Shown: positions 1-5,531 of the stretch, one piece after another
Position numbering within the stretch: position 1 is the first letter of the stretch
Layout: each line of letters begins with the position of its first letter
Origin: Nitrospirae bacterium GWC2_56_14
Lineage (GTDB): Bacteria; Nitrospirota; UBA9217
Length of the DNA stretch: 7,506 bases
Reading direction: 5' to 3'
NCBI GenBank assembly: GCA_001803705.1
Contig: MHDY01000032.1
Location: forward strand, 1 to 7,506
The notes under the pieces: generated by a model
What the model saw: only the letters and a program-made list of their open reading frames with translations
What the model was told of the DNA's origin: nothing
The model's database searches: none
Program-made: the position numbers and the translations under genes

Positions 1-1
1 G

Positions 2-355
2 ATCGTCGAGGCGCACCACCGCATGAAGAAGGACGCGCCTTCAGGCACGGCCATGAAGATGGCCCAGGTGCTCGCCCAGGCAGTGGAACGGAACCTTGAC
101 GAGGTCGGCGTGTATGCGCGCAAGGGCATGATCGGCGAACGCTCGAAGAAGGAGATTGGCATCCAGACGCTGCGCGCCGGCGACATTGTCGGCGAGCATA
201 CGGTGCTGTTCGCGGGCAAGGGTGAGCGGATCGAGATCACCCATCGCGCACACAGCAGGGACACTTTTGCCGCCGGCGCGGTGCGCGCGGCCAAGTGGGT
301 CGTGGGCAAGAAACCGGGTCTGTATGATATGCAGGATGTGCTGGGATTGAAATAA
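2..355 (+). CDS. dapB: 4-hydroxy-tetrahydrodipicolinate reductase, C-terminal part (cut by window start)
   Basis: This is the C-terminal 117 residues of DapB; the NAD(P)-binding N-terminal half lies outside the window. The cytosolic enzyme reduces the DapA product to tetrahydrodipicolinate in the lysine/diaminopimelate pathway. The reading frame is open from base 2 and begins with the catalytic signature EAHHRMKKDAPSGTA, matching the family E-x-H-H-x-x-K-x-D-A-P-S-G-T-A block that carries the catalytic histidine and lysine. Further family blocks follow: RAGDIVGEHTV, then EITHRAHSRDTFAAGAVRAA, then a C-terminus ending DVLGLK, which is normal for the family. Nothing looks broken. The gene four places on, dapL, uses the product of this enzyme, which supports the call. 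Seen: motifs and frame. Known: family function. Inferred: that the missing 5' part is intact. Confidence 0.96.
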   Translation: MVEAHHRMKKDAPSGTAMKMAQVLAQAVERNLDEVGVYARKGMIGERSKKEIGIQTLRAGDIVGEHTVLFAGKGERIEITHRAHSRDTFAAGAVRAAKWVVGKKPGLYDMQDVLGLK

Positions 356-382
356 CAGCAGTTCAGTAAAATATATGATAAA

Positions 383-404
383 GGGACAGCGGTCACCGCT
401 GCCC
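383..404 (+). other. Stem-loop just upstream of the ribosome binding site of the DsbC-like gene
   Basis: CAGCGG (387-392) pairs perfectly with CCGCTG (396-401) around a 3-nt TCA loop. GGG (383-385) extends the stem with CCC (402-404) past one bulged A. It lies in the 66-nt spacer after dapB and ends 5 nt before the Shine-Dalgarno of the next gene. No T-run follows on the + strand, so it does not look like an intrinsic terminator. It may affect mRNA stability or access to the ribosome site, but that is inference. Confidence 0.5.
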
Positions 405-409
405 GGAAC

Positions 410-415
410 AAGGAG
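410..415 (+). promoter_or_regulatory. Ribosome binding site selecting the GTG start at 422
   Basis: AAGGAG stands 6 nt before GTG 422, which is good spacing. The out-of-frame ATG at 418 is only 2 nt from this site, too close to be used. This fixes the start of the DsbC-like gene. Confidence 0.75.
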
Positions 416-421
416 CCATGC

Positions 422-1183
422 GTGAAAAAACATATCGCCATCATGATCCTGGGGCTGGCACTCCTCGTACCGTTCACCACGAACGCTTTCTCAAGCCACG
501 AGGGATGCGCCGGCAACTGCATCGACTGCCACAAACTGGAGAAAAAGGAAGCCGAGGAAATCATCAAGAAGATCGCACCGAACGGACAGGTCACCGAGAT
601 CAAATTGTCTCCTGCCAAGGGCCTGTGGCAGATCGAGGTGGAGGCCGGTGATAAACGGGGAACGCTGTATGTCGATTTTTCAAAGAAGTACCTGATCGCC
701 GGCCAGATCGTGCCGATCGATACGATCGGCAAGCCAGCGCCGGAACGCAAGGTGGACTTCAGCCAGATACCGCTCAAGGACGCCGTTGTCATGGGCCCCA
801 AGAAGGCCAAGAAAAAAGTTGTGGTGTTCACGGACCCCGATTGTCCCTACTGCCGCAAACTGCATGAGGAAATGAAGCAGGTCCTGGCGAAGCGGAAGGA
901 TGTGGCCTTCTATATCGTCCTGTTCCCGCTTGAGATGCATAAGGACGCGTACAAGAAGGTGCAGGCTATTTTGTGTGAAAAATCATTGACCCTGCTTGAC
1001 GATGCCTTTGCCGGCAAGCCGCTGCCTGAACCGAAGTGCTCCAACGAGGCGGTAGAAAAGAACAAGGCCCTTGCCAAACAGCTGCAGTTCAGCGGGACCC
1101 CTACGCTGGTGCGCGAAGACGGAATGGTGCTGAGCGGCACACGGCCTGCGGATGTGCTCTCAGACTGGATCGACGGCAAGTAG
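422..1183 (+). CDS. Exported DsbC/DsbG-type thiol:disulfide isomerase-like protein with N-terminal CxxCH
   Basis: This 253-residue protein probably acts in the periplasm, isomerising or reducing disulfides. Residues 1-22 form a signal peptide (KK, a hydrophobic run, then TTNA before the likely cleavage). Residues about 40-100 resemble the DsbC N-terminal dimerisation domain (LSPAKGLWQIEVEAG, KYLIAGQIV). Residues about 115-253 are a thioredoxin fold with the active site CPYC at 141-144 in FTDPDCPYCRKL and the cis-proline loop SGTP at 224-227. C185 and C206 match in place and spacing the second, structural disulfide of E. coli DsbC. The odd part is residues 29-37, C-x-x-x-C-x-x-C-H: C33-I-D-C-H37 is a c-type haem attachment motif placed right after the signal peptide, which classical DsbC lacks. 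It may bind one haem, a metal, or form a regulatory disulfide. The start is GTG 422 with a good ribosome site; ATG 443 is an inner alternative that would shorten the signal peptide. The gap to the next gene is 21 nt. The family is secure; the exact partner is unknown. Confidence 0.88.
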   Translation: MKKHIAIMILGLALLVPFTTNAFSSHEGCAGNCIDCHKLEKKEAEEIIKKIAPNGQVTEIKLSPAKGLWQIEVEAGDKRGTLYVDFSKKYLIAGQIVPIDTIGKPAPERKVDFSQIPLKDAVVMGPKKAKKKVVVFTDPDCPYCRKLHEEMKQVLAKRKDVAFYIVLFPLEMHKDAYKKVQAILCEKSLTLLDDAFAGKPLPEPKCSNEAVEKNKALAKQLQFSGTPTLVREDGMVLSGTRPADVLSDWIDGK

Positions 1184-1204
1184 GCTGAACGAACGGAGCG
1201 GCCC

Positions 1205-1990
1205 ATGAAGCTTGTACGGTTTATGGCACCGGGCAATCCCACTCCGGCCTGCGGTATCGTCATCAACGACGAGATCGCTGAGCTGGAAGGGGATATTTTT
1301 TCCGACCCTGCCCGGCGAAGAGGCCGCTACCCGCTCAGCGGCGTGTCGCTGCTCCCGCCCTGCAGCCCGACCAAGGTCGTGGCAATCGGATTGAACTATG
1401 GGGACCATGCGCGCGAGTTGGGCTTCCCGATCCCTGACGAGCCGATCATATTTCTAAAGCCGCCCACGACCATCGTTGGCCCCGGCGAGGCCATTGTCTA
1501 TCCCCGTTCGAGCTCGCAGGTCGACTTCGAGGCCGAGCTCGGCGTCGTGATCAGGGACCGGATCAGCTCCATCAAACCCGGCGAAGCCTACGGCCACATT
1601 CTCGGCTATACCTGCGCCAATGACGTTACTGCCAGGGACCTGCAGAAAAAGGACGGGCAGTGGACTCGCGCCAAATCCTTCGATACCTTTTGTCCAATAG
1701 GGCCGTGGATCGAGAAGGACCTTGACCCCGGCGACCTTCTGGTGGAGTCTTACCTGAACGGCGAACGGAAACAGTCCTCACGGACCTCTCAGCTGATCTT
1801 CAAGATAGACCTGCTCGTGAGCTTTATCTCCGGCATTATGACGCTTTTTCCCGGCGACCTCATCATCACCGGCACGCCAGCCGGCATCGGGCCCATGCAA
1901 CCCGGCGATGAAGTGGAAGTTCGGATCGAGGGAATCGGGACTCTGAAAAACAGAGTCATTGCGGATTTCGGATTGCGGATTTCGGATTAA
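1205..1990 (+). CDS. Fumarylacetoacetate hydrolase (FAH) family protein
   Basis: This 261-residue cytosolic protein belongs to the FAH superfamily (acylpyruvate hydrolase, oxaloacetate decarboxylase or hydroxyhepta-dienedioate isomerase type). Substrate cannot be told from sequence. A short N-terminal domain (about 1-50) precedes the catalytic domain, which opens with KVVAIGLNYGDHARE (57-71). Likely metal ligands are E109 and E111 in VDFEAELGVVI and D140 in CANDVTARDLQ; the conserved lysine is K157 in AKSFDTFCPIGPW. The closing block ITGTPAGIGPMQPGD (221-235) is typical. ATG 1205 has GGAG at 1195-1198, 6 nt upstream. Length is normal, but the last residues (about DFGLRISD) and the stop codon are encoded by a 14-nt tandem repeat, so the native C-terminus has probably been replaced or extended. 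A small perfect stem (1939-1945 with 1951-1957, A-rich loop) lies just before the repeat. Its position between dapB and dapL does not point to a role in lysine synthesis. Confidence 0.9.
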   Translation: MKLVRFMAPGNPTPACGIVINDEIAELEGDIFSDPARRRGRYPLSGVSLLPPCSPTKVVAIGLNYGDHARELGFPIPDEPIIFLKPPTTIVGPGEAIVYPRSSSQVDFEAELGVVIRDRISSIKPGEAYGHILGYTCANDVTARDLQKKDGQWTRAKSFDTFCPIGPWIEKDLDPGDLLVESYLNGERKQSSRTSQLIFKIDLLVSFISGIMTLFPGDLIITGTPAGIGPMQPGDEVEVRIEGIGTLKNRVIADFGLRISD

Positions 1991-2051
1991 AACCTTGGGT
2001 TTCTTCCCAGGCCAGTTTTTATTCCGCAATCCGAAATCCGCAATCCGAAAT
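1961..2051. repeat. Inverted repeat made of a 14-nt tandem unit, overlapping the end of the FAH gene
   Basis: The left arm holds two exact tandem copies of GCGGATTTCGGATT (1961-1974 and 1975-1988). The right arm carries the reverse complement AATCCGAAATCCGC at 2028-2041 plus a partial second copy to 2051. Bases 1965-1988 and 2028-2051 are perfectly complementary over 24 bp with a 39-nt loop (1989-2027). The loop itself has a small imperfect stem around TTGGG...CCCA (about 1993-2010). The 14-nt period also allows pairing in shifted registers. The left arm encodes the FAH C-terminus; the right arm ends 5 nt before the dapL ribosome site at 2057-2062. It could form a strong mRNA hairpin between the two genes. 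From memory, similar short-unit elements occur in intergenic regions of several uncultured lineages, but I cannot verify this here. Confidence 0.9.
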
Positions 2052-2072
2052 TGAAAAAGGAGTAATACGTAC

Positions 2073-3317
2073 ATGAGCAAGTCCCCTGACACCTACATCC
2101 AGTCCCTGTTCGCCGACCGGCTCGGCGGCAGCATGTTCGGCAAGGATACGAAGATCTACAAGTTCGAAAAGATCAAGCGGGCCAAGCGCGCCGCCCTTGC
2201 CGCAAACCCGGGAGCAGAGCTCATCGATTTCGGTGTGGGTGAGCCCGACGAAATGGCTTTTCCGGGCGTTGTAAAAAAGCTGCAAAAAGAAGCCGAAAAG
2301 CCCGCGAACCGCGGATATGCCGACAACGGCATCGCGGAGTTCAAGGAAGCCGCCGCGCGCTACATGAGAACCGTGTATAAGGTCAAGGGCATCGATCCCG
2401 AGACCGAGGTGCTGCATGGCATCGGCAGCAAGCCCGTGCTCGCCATGTTCCCGGCCATCTTCATCAATCCCGGAGATGTGACGCTCATGACCGCTCCCGG
2501 ATACCCGGTCATGGCAACGCATACGCGGTGGTACGGCGGTGAGGTCCATATCCTGCCGCTGGTCCAGGAGAAGGGGTTCCTGCCCGACCTTGACGCCATC
2601 CCCGCAGATATCAAGCGCCGCGCGAAGCTTCTCTATCTCAATTATCCGAACAATCCGACCGGCGCCGGTGCGACCAAGGCTTTTTTCGAGAAGGTCGTGC
2701 AGTTCGCCAAAGCGAACAACATTATCGTGGTACATGACGCCGCCTATGCAGCACTCATGTACAAGACCAAACCGCTATCGTTCCTGTCCGTCTCGGGCGC
2801 AAAAGAGGTCGGCGTAGAGATCCACTCGCTCTCCAAGGCTTTCAACATGACGGGCTGGCGGCTTGCCTTTGTGGTGGGGAACGCACGGATCATTGCCGGA
2901 TACGGGAACGTAAAGGACAACTATGATTCCGGCCAGTTCAAGGCGGTCCAGCAGGCAGGAGTTTACGCGCTCGACCATCCCGAGATCACCGGCAAGATCA
3001 AGGCCAAGTACGAGCGCAGGCTCACCTCACTTGTTGCGACGCTCCGGGGGATGGGGTTCGATGCCAGTATGCCCGCAGGGACTTTTTACCTCTACGTGAA
3101 AATGCCGAAGGGAGTGAAGAACGGACGGCGCTTCGCCAACGCCGACGAGTTCTCCGAGTTCCTTATCACCGAAAAGCTGATCAGCACGGTCCCGTGGGAC
3201 GACGCGGGTTCGTACATCCGTTTTTCCGCCACCTTTGAGTCCAAGGGACTTGCCGATGAAAAGCGCGTGCTGAACGAGTTCAAGAAACGGATGAGCGGGC
3301 TGCAGTTCGAGTTTTAA
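2073..3317 (+). CDS. dapL: LL-diaminopimelate aminotransferase
   Basis: This 414-residue PLP enzyme (EC 2.6.1.83) transfers an amino group from glutamate to tetrahydrodipicolinate, giving LL-diaminopimelate in one step. It is a fold-type I aminotransferase: GVGEPDE at 54-60, the GYADNGIAEFKEA substrate-side block at 81-93, YPNNPTGA at 191-198, HDAAY with cofactor-ring D222, HSLSKAFNMTGWR with Schiff-base K255, and YIRFSATF with carboxylate-binding R383. The N-terminus LFADRLGGSMFGKDTKIYKF (12-31 region) is characteristic of the DapL family rather than aspartate aminotransferases, and the length is right for DapL. ATG 2073 has AAGGAG at 2057-2062, 10 nt upstream. dapB in the same cluster makes its substrate, so the host likely uses the aminotransferase variant of the lysine pathway and has no need for dapD, dapC or dapE. 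The long hairpin upstream could influence its expression. A general aromatic/aspartate aminotransferase is the main alternative, but less likely. Confidence 0.9.
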   Translation: MSKSPDTYIQSLFADRLGGSMFGKDTKIYKFEKIKRAKRAALAANPGAELIDFGVGEPDEMAFPGVVKKLQKEAEKPANRGYADNGIAEFKEAAARYMRTVYKVKGIDPETEVLHGIGSKPVLAMFPAIFINPGDVTLMTAPGYPVMATHTRWYGGEVHILPLVQEKGFLPDLDAIPADIKRRAKLLYLNYPNNPTGAGATKAFFEKVVQFAKANNIIVVHDAAYAALMYKTKPLSFLSVSGAKEVGVEIHSLSKAFNMTGWRLAFVVGNARIIAGYGNVKDNYDSGQFKAVQQAGVYALDHPEITGKIKAKYERRLTSLVATLRGMGFDASMPAGTFYLYVKMPKGVKNGRRFANADEFSEFLITEKLISTVPWDDAGSYIRFSATFESKGLADEKRVLNEFKKRMSGLQFEF

Positions 3318-3337
3318 AAAGCCAGTTGCCGGTCATT

Positions 3338-3460
3338 ACCACGGAGACTCTGAGACACAGAGAAAAAAACTTTGACACTGAAACGTCATGATGTCTTATG
3401 ATTCTCACGGATGCATAAAAAAATCAGTGAAAATCAGTGTCAAAAAAATATTGCCGTGGT
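3338..3460. repeat. Composite inverted-repeat element in the dapL-folK spacer
   Basis: The outer ends ACCACGG (3338-3344) and CCGTGGT (3454-3460) are exact inverse complements. Inside, TTTGACACTGA (3371-3381) is the inverse complement of TCAGTGTCAAA (3434-3444). The left part also has a small stem CTCTG-AGACA-CAGAG (3348-3362) followed by an A-run. The right part has a direct repeat, AAATCAGTG at 3421-3429 and 3431-3439. The whole element fills most of the spacer after dapL. It encodes nothing recognisable, although a GTG at 3437 makes the folK frame look longer than it is. Its unit differs from those of the elements at 1961 and 4672. Confidence 0.75.
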
Positions 3461-3472
3461 CCTATAGTTCTC

Positions 3473-3482
3473 AAGGACAAGG
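3473..3482 (+). promoter_or_regulatory. Ribosome binding region deciding the folK start
   Basis: AAGGACAAGG carries two overlapping purine-rich sites. AAGGA (3473-3477) suits GTG 3482 at 4 nt, and AAGG (3479-3482) suits GTG 3491 at 8 nt. Either start is far better than GTG 3437, which lies inside the repeat element. Confidence 0.55.
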
Positions 3483-3991
3483 TGTCTTCCGTGCCGACCA
3501 TCGCATACATCGGGCTGGGCTCGAACCTGGGCGAAAAAAAAGACAACTGCCGCAAGGCTATCGCTCTTCTGGCGAAAAGCGGCAGGGTCGTCCGCGCCTC
3601 CTCCCTGTATCGCACCGAACCGGTGGGACTTGCAGAGCAGGACGATTTCGTCAACGCTGTGGTGGAGATCGAGACCATCCTTCCGCCCGAGGCCTTGCTC
3701 GATCAGTGCCGATCCATCGAAAATGAACTGGGGCGCGTGCGCACGGTCCGCTGGGGCCCGCGTACGATCGACGTGGACATCCTGCTGTACGGAGCGGTCA
3801 TGATCGAGACCCCGGAACTGACCATCCCGCATCCGCTGCTGCACAACCGGCGCTTTGTGCTGGTCCCGCTTTGCGAGATCGCTCCGCACGTAATGCATCC
3901 GAAGCTGCAGAGGACCGCTTCGGACCTGCTCCTTGAACTGCGCGACCACCACAGCGTAGTGCGCTGCGACGAGAATGGAACTGCACCATGA
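3482..3991 (+). CDS. folK: 2-amino-4-hydroxy-6-hydroxymethyldihydropteridine diphosphokinase (HPPK)
   Basis: FolK transfers pyrophosphate from ATP to 6-hydroxymethyl-7,8-dihydropterin, making the substrate of dihydropteroate synthase in folate synthesis. From GTG 3482 it is 169 residues, the usual single-domain HPPK length. It opens with IAYIGLGSNLGEKKDN (7-22), the family N-terminal block, followed by SSLYRTEPVG (40-49) and DDFVNAVVEIET (54-65). The diagnostic signature RWGPRTIDVDILLY spans 90-103; D97 and D99 are the two magnesium-binding aspartates. HPLLHNRRFVLVPL (117-130) closes the core. GTG 3491 is a nearly equal start choice and would remove three residues. GTG 3437 would add 15 residues encoded by repeat DNA and is rejected. 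The stop overlaps the next gene's start in ATGA, implying translational coupling to the kinase. No other folate gene is visible here. Confidence 0.93.
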   Translation: MSSVPTIAYIGLGSNLGEKKDNCRKAIALLAKSGRVVRASSLYRTEPVGLAEQDDFVNAVVEIETILPPEALLDQCRSIENELGRVRTVRWGPRTIDVDILLYGAVMIETPELTIPHPLLHNRRFVLVPLCEIAPHVMHPKLQRTASDLLLELRDHHSVVRCDENGTAP

Positions 3992-4656
3992 CCATGAGAC
4001 CGCCCGGTTCACGTGATACCAAATACCTGGTGATCGACGGGCCCATCGGCGTCGGCAAGACGAGCCTTACTGCGCTCCTTGCCGAAGAGCTCGGCGCACG
4101 GCTGATCCACGAACGCGCAGAGGACAATCCATTCCTCAGTGATTTTTACCGTGACCCCGACCGCTACCGGTTCCAGACGCAGACCTTCTTTCTTCTGAAC
4201 CGGTTTGCGCAACAAAAGGAGATGGAGCAGCCCGATCTGTTCACGCGGATCACGATCAGCGACTACCTTTTTGCCAAGGACCGGATCTTTGCGCACCTGA
4301 CCCTGAACGACCATGAGCTCGCCCTGTACGAGCAGTTCTATCAAATGCTCGAGCCTCGCATCGTCAAGCCCGATCTGGTCATCTTCCTCCAGGCAAGCAC
4401 TGATACGCTGCTGAAGCGCATAAAGCAGCGCGGCCGGCCCTTTGAGAAGGAGATGAACCCCGATTACATCGCCGACGTGAACGAGGCCTACAACCAGTTC
4501 TTTTTCCATTACAGCGAAACGCCGCTGCTCGTTATCAATACTTCGGAGATCGATTTCGTGCACCGCCGCGAGGACCTGGACGATCTGTTAAGGCAGATCC
4601 TGAGCATGAAGCAGGGGACGCAATACTATGTGCCGGTGTCGCGGGGGAAAAAGTAA
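3988..4656 (+). CDS. Deoxynucleoside kinase family protein (dGK/dAK type)
   Basis: This 222-residue cytosolic kinase likely phosphorylates deoxynucleosides to monophosphates with ATP, as a salvage step. Walker A is GPIGVGKTS (18-26) with K24. RAEDNPFLSDFY (43-54) matches the E-x-N-P-F/Y-L block of bacterial deoxyguanosine/deoxyadenosine kinases, with E45 as the likely base. RFQTQTFFLLNRF (61-73) lines the nucleoside pocket. ISDYLFAKDRIFA (90-102) is the family's D-R-S-like region. RIKQRGRPFEKEM (144-156) is the arginine-rich lid. Overall it recalls B. subtilis Dgk. Which nucleoside is preferred cannot be told. ATG 3988 overlaps the folK stop by 4 nt; ATG 3994 is an alternative. Only a weak ribosome site (GGAA, 3977-3980) precedes it, consistent with coupling to folK. 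Both products support nucleotide supply, since folate is needed for purine and thymidylate synthesis; a functional link is inference. Confidence 0.88.
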   Translation: MTMRPPGSRDTKYLVIDGPIGVGKTSLTALLAEELGARLIHERAEDNPFLSDFYRDPDRYRFQTQTFFLLNRFAQQKEMEQPDLFTRITISDYLFAKDRIFAHLTLNDHELALYEQFYQMLEPRIVKPDLVIFLQASTDTLLKRIKQRGRPFEKEMNPDYIADVNEAYNQFFFHYSETPLLVINTSEIDFVHRREDLDDLLRQILSMKQGTQYYVPVSRGKK

Positions 4657-4671
4657 CTGAAACCATAATTT

Positions 4672-4768
4672 GCCACGAAGGCACGAAGGCACGAAGAACA
4701 ACGAAACTGATTAGCACGGTCTTAATAACTGAAGAGGCATTTAGTTCGTGTCTTAGTGCCTTCGTGGC
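4672..4768. repeat. Inverted repeat made of an 8-nt tandem unit, kinase-UPF0149 spacer
   Basis: The left arm has three tandem copies of CACGAAGG (4674-4681, 4682-4689, 4690-4697, the last ending in A). Bases 4672-4695 are inverse complementary to 4745-4768 at 22 of 24 positions, and one of the two mismatches would be a G-U pair in RNA. The loop is 49 nt (4696-4744). The element occupies most of the 156-nt gap after the kinase gene. Like the other two elements it sits wholly between genes on the same strand and could form a long mRNA hairpin. There is no T-run after the right arm, so it is not a classical terminator. Confidence 0.88.
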
Positions 4769-4797
4769 GAAAACGTGCTTGCCCTTCTGAAGATAAA

Positions 4798-4803
4798 AAA
4801 GGA
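4798..4803 (+). promoter_or_regulatory. Ribosome binding site selecting the ATG at 4813
   Basis: AAAGGA lies 9 nt before ATG 4813. The upstream in-frame GTG 4756 lies in the right arm of the repeat and has no such site, so 4813 is the chosen start. Confidence 0.7.
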
Positions 4804-4812
4804 AAAAATATT

Positions 4813-5487
4813 ATGCCCAACACTATCGACAACTACGACGACGACCAGGCGACGCGCGACGCGCTTGCGACGGTTGGATCTGAACGGACGCTGCATGAGT
4901 TCTACGGGTATTTCTTCGGCTGCATGGCGGCGCCGAAGCCGGCATTGCCGTCACAGTGCCTGCCGCTCCTGTTCGATGCGGACAAAGCCGATTTTTCCAG
5001 CCTGGAAGACGCAGACAACCTTATGGCTCATCTGATGTCGCTCTGGAACTTCATTGCCCGCTGGAAGCCGGAAGAGGAGCCTTGCTATTTCCCCGAGACC
5101 GAGTATGCGCCGATTAACGCGGGTTTTAAACAGCGCGGGTCCGACGATCAGGCAATGATCCAATTCTTTATCCGGGGGCTGGACCAGGGAGGCACCAGGG
5201 AAAACGATTTTTCCGACGATGCCATCGATGCCATGCACGATCTTGAAGATTCGACAGCGTTGCTGCAAAAATATTCCGTGCAGTATGCGCAGAAAGACCC
5301 GGAAACGCCCGTTGGCGATCCGGAAAAAGCAGCGGCGCTCTTTGATGAGCTGGAAGAGGTCGTTGCCGACAGCATTGCACGCGTCACGATCGGACTGAAG
5401 GAAGCGAAGTCCAGGGCAGCGAGAAAGGCCGCCGCCGCAGCCATGGAGGAGAAACAATCGAAACCGGGAACAAGGAGGCGTCGATGA
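4813..5487 (+). CDS. Probable UPF0149 (YecA/YgfB-like) family protein
   Basis: This is a 224-residue, soluble, acidic protein with a very basic end (GTRRRR). I see no signal peptide or membrane segment. The pattern fits the UPF0149 family: TLHEFYGYFFGCMAAP at 26-41 resembles the E-x-H-G-x-x-x-G start of YgfB/YecA, LPLLFD (50-55) follows as in that family, FFIRGLDQG (118-126) matches its F-x-x-G-L block, and DAIDAMHDLED plus FDELEEVVADSIARV (177-191) match the E-A-I-x-D-L and E-E-L-E-E-x-x-x-Y-V-R-V helices. The family is helical and its biochemical role is poorly defined. No SEC-C zinc motif follows, unlike many YecA proteins. The last part (197-224) is rich in Ala, Lys and Arg and may be flexible. 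The stop overlaps a 15-codon ORF (ATGA), linking it to panC in one transcript. Assignment is by remembered pattern, not a search. Confidence 0.6.
   Translation: MPNTIDNYDDDQATRDALATVGSERTLHEFYGYFFGCMAAPKPALPSQCLPLLFDADKADFSSLEDADNLMAHLMSLWNFIARWKPEEEPCYFPETEYAPINAGFKQRGSDDQAMIQFFIRGLDQGGTRENDFSDDAIDAMHDLEDSTALLQKYSVQYAQKDPETPVGDPEKAAALFDELEEVVADSIARVTIGLKEAKSRAARKAAAAAMEEKQSKPGTRRRR
5472..5478 (+). promoter_or_regulatory. Strong Shine-Dalgarno in front of the 15-codon ORF
   Basis: AAGGAGG is the best ribosome site in the window, 5 nt before ATG 5484. It is 49 nt from the panC ATG, so it serves the mini-ORF and not panC directly. Confidence 0.65.
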
Positions 5488-5531
5488 GCGTGCTCGGCAG
5501 GATTGACCCTGCACAGAGGCCCGGAGCATGA
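5484..5531 (+). CDS. 15-codon mini-ORF coupled to the UPF0149-like gene and to panC
   Basis: The frame reads MSVLGRIDPAQRPGA and then stops. Its ATG overlaps the upstream TGA in ATGA (5484-5487), and its own TGA overlaps the panC ATG in ATGA (5528-5531). It has the strongest ribosome site nearby (5472-5478). The peptide has no recognisable function. It may act as a translation relay that delivers terminating ribosomes to panC, whose own site (AGAGG, 5515-5519) is only moderate. Alternatively it is the leftover start of a deleted gene, or a chance ORF. Seen: the overlaps and the site. Inferred: that it is translated. Confidence 0.45.
   Translation: MSVLGRIDPAQRPGA

Noticed and set aside
383..404. 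Intrinsic terminator after dapB
   Set aside because: The stem is good, but no T-run follows on the + strand and a coding gene begins 18 nt later.
418..651. 77-codon ORF from ATG 418
   Set aside because: It is out of frame with the DsbC-like gene, its ATG is only 2 nt from the ribosome site, and the product has no domain features.
1961..2051. CRISPR array
   Set aside because: The units are adjacent without spacers and occur in inverse orientation; no cas gene is nearby.
2019..2735. Long antisense ORF opposite dapL
   Set aside because: It is a shadow of the dapL codon pattern in GC-rich DNA, and its end consists of repeat-encoded residues.
3437..3481. Longer folK start at GTG 3437
   Set aside because: It lies in the arm of the composite repeat, has no ribosome site, and adds residues absent from normal HPPK, while AAGGACAAGG precedes the later GTG codons.
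4756..4812. Longer start at GTG 4756 for the UPF0149-like gene
   Set aside because: It lies in the right arm of the 8-nt repeat; ATG 4813 has a proper ribosome site.
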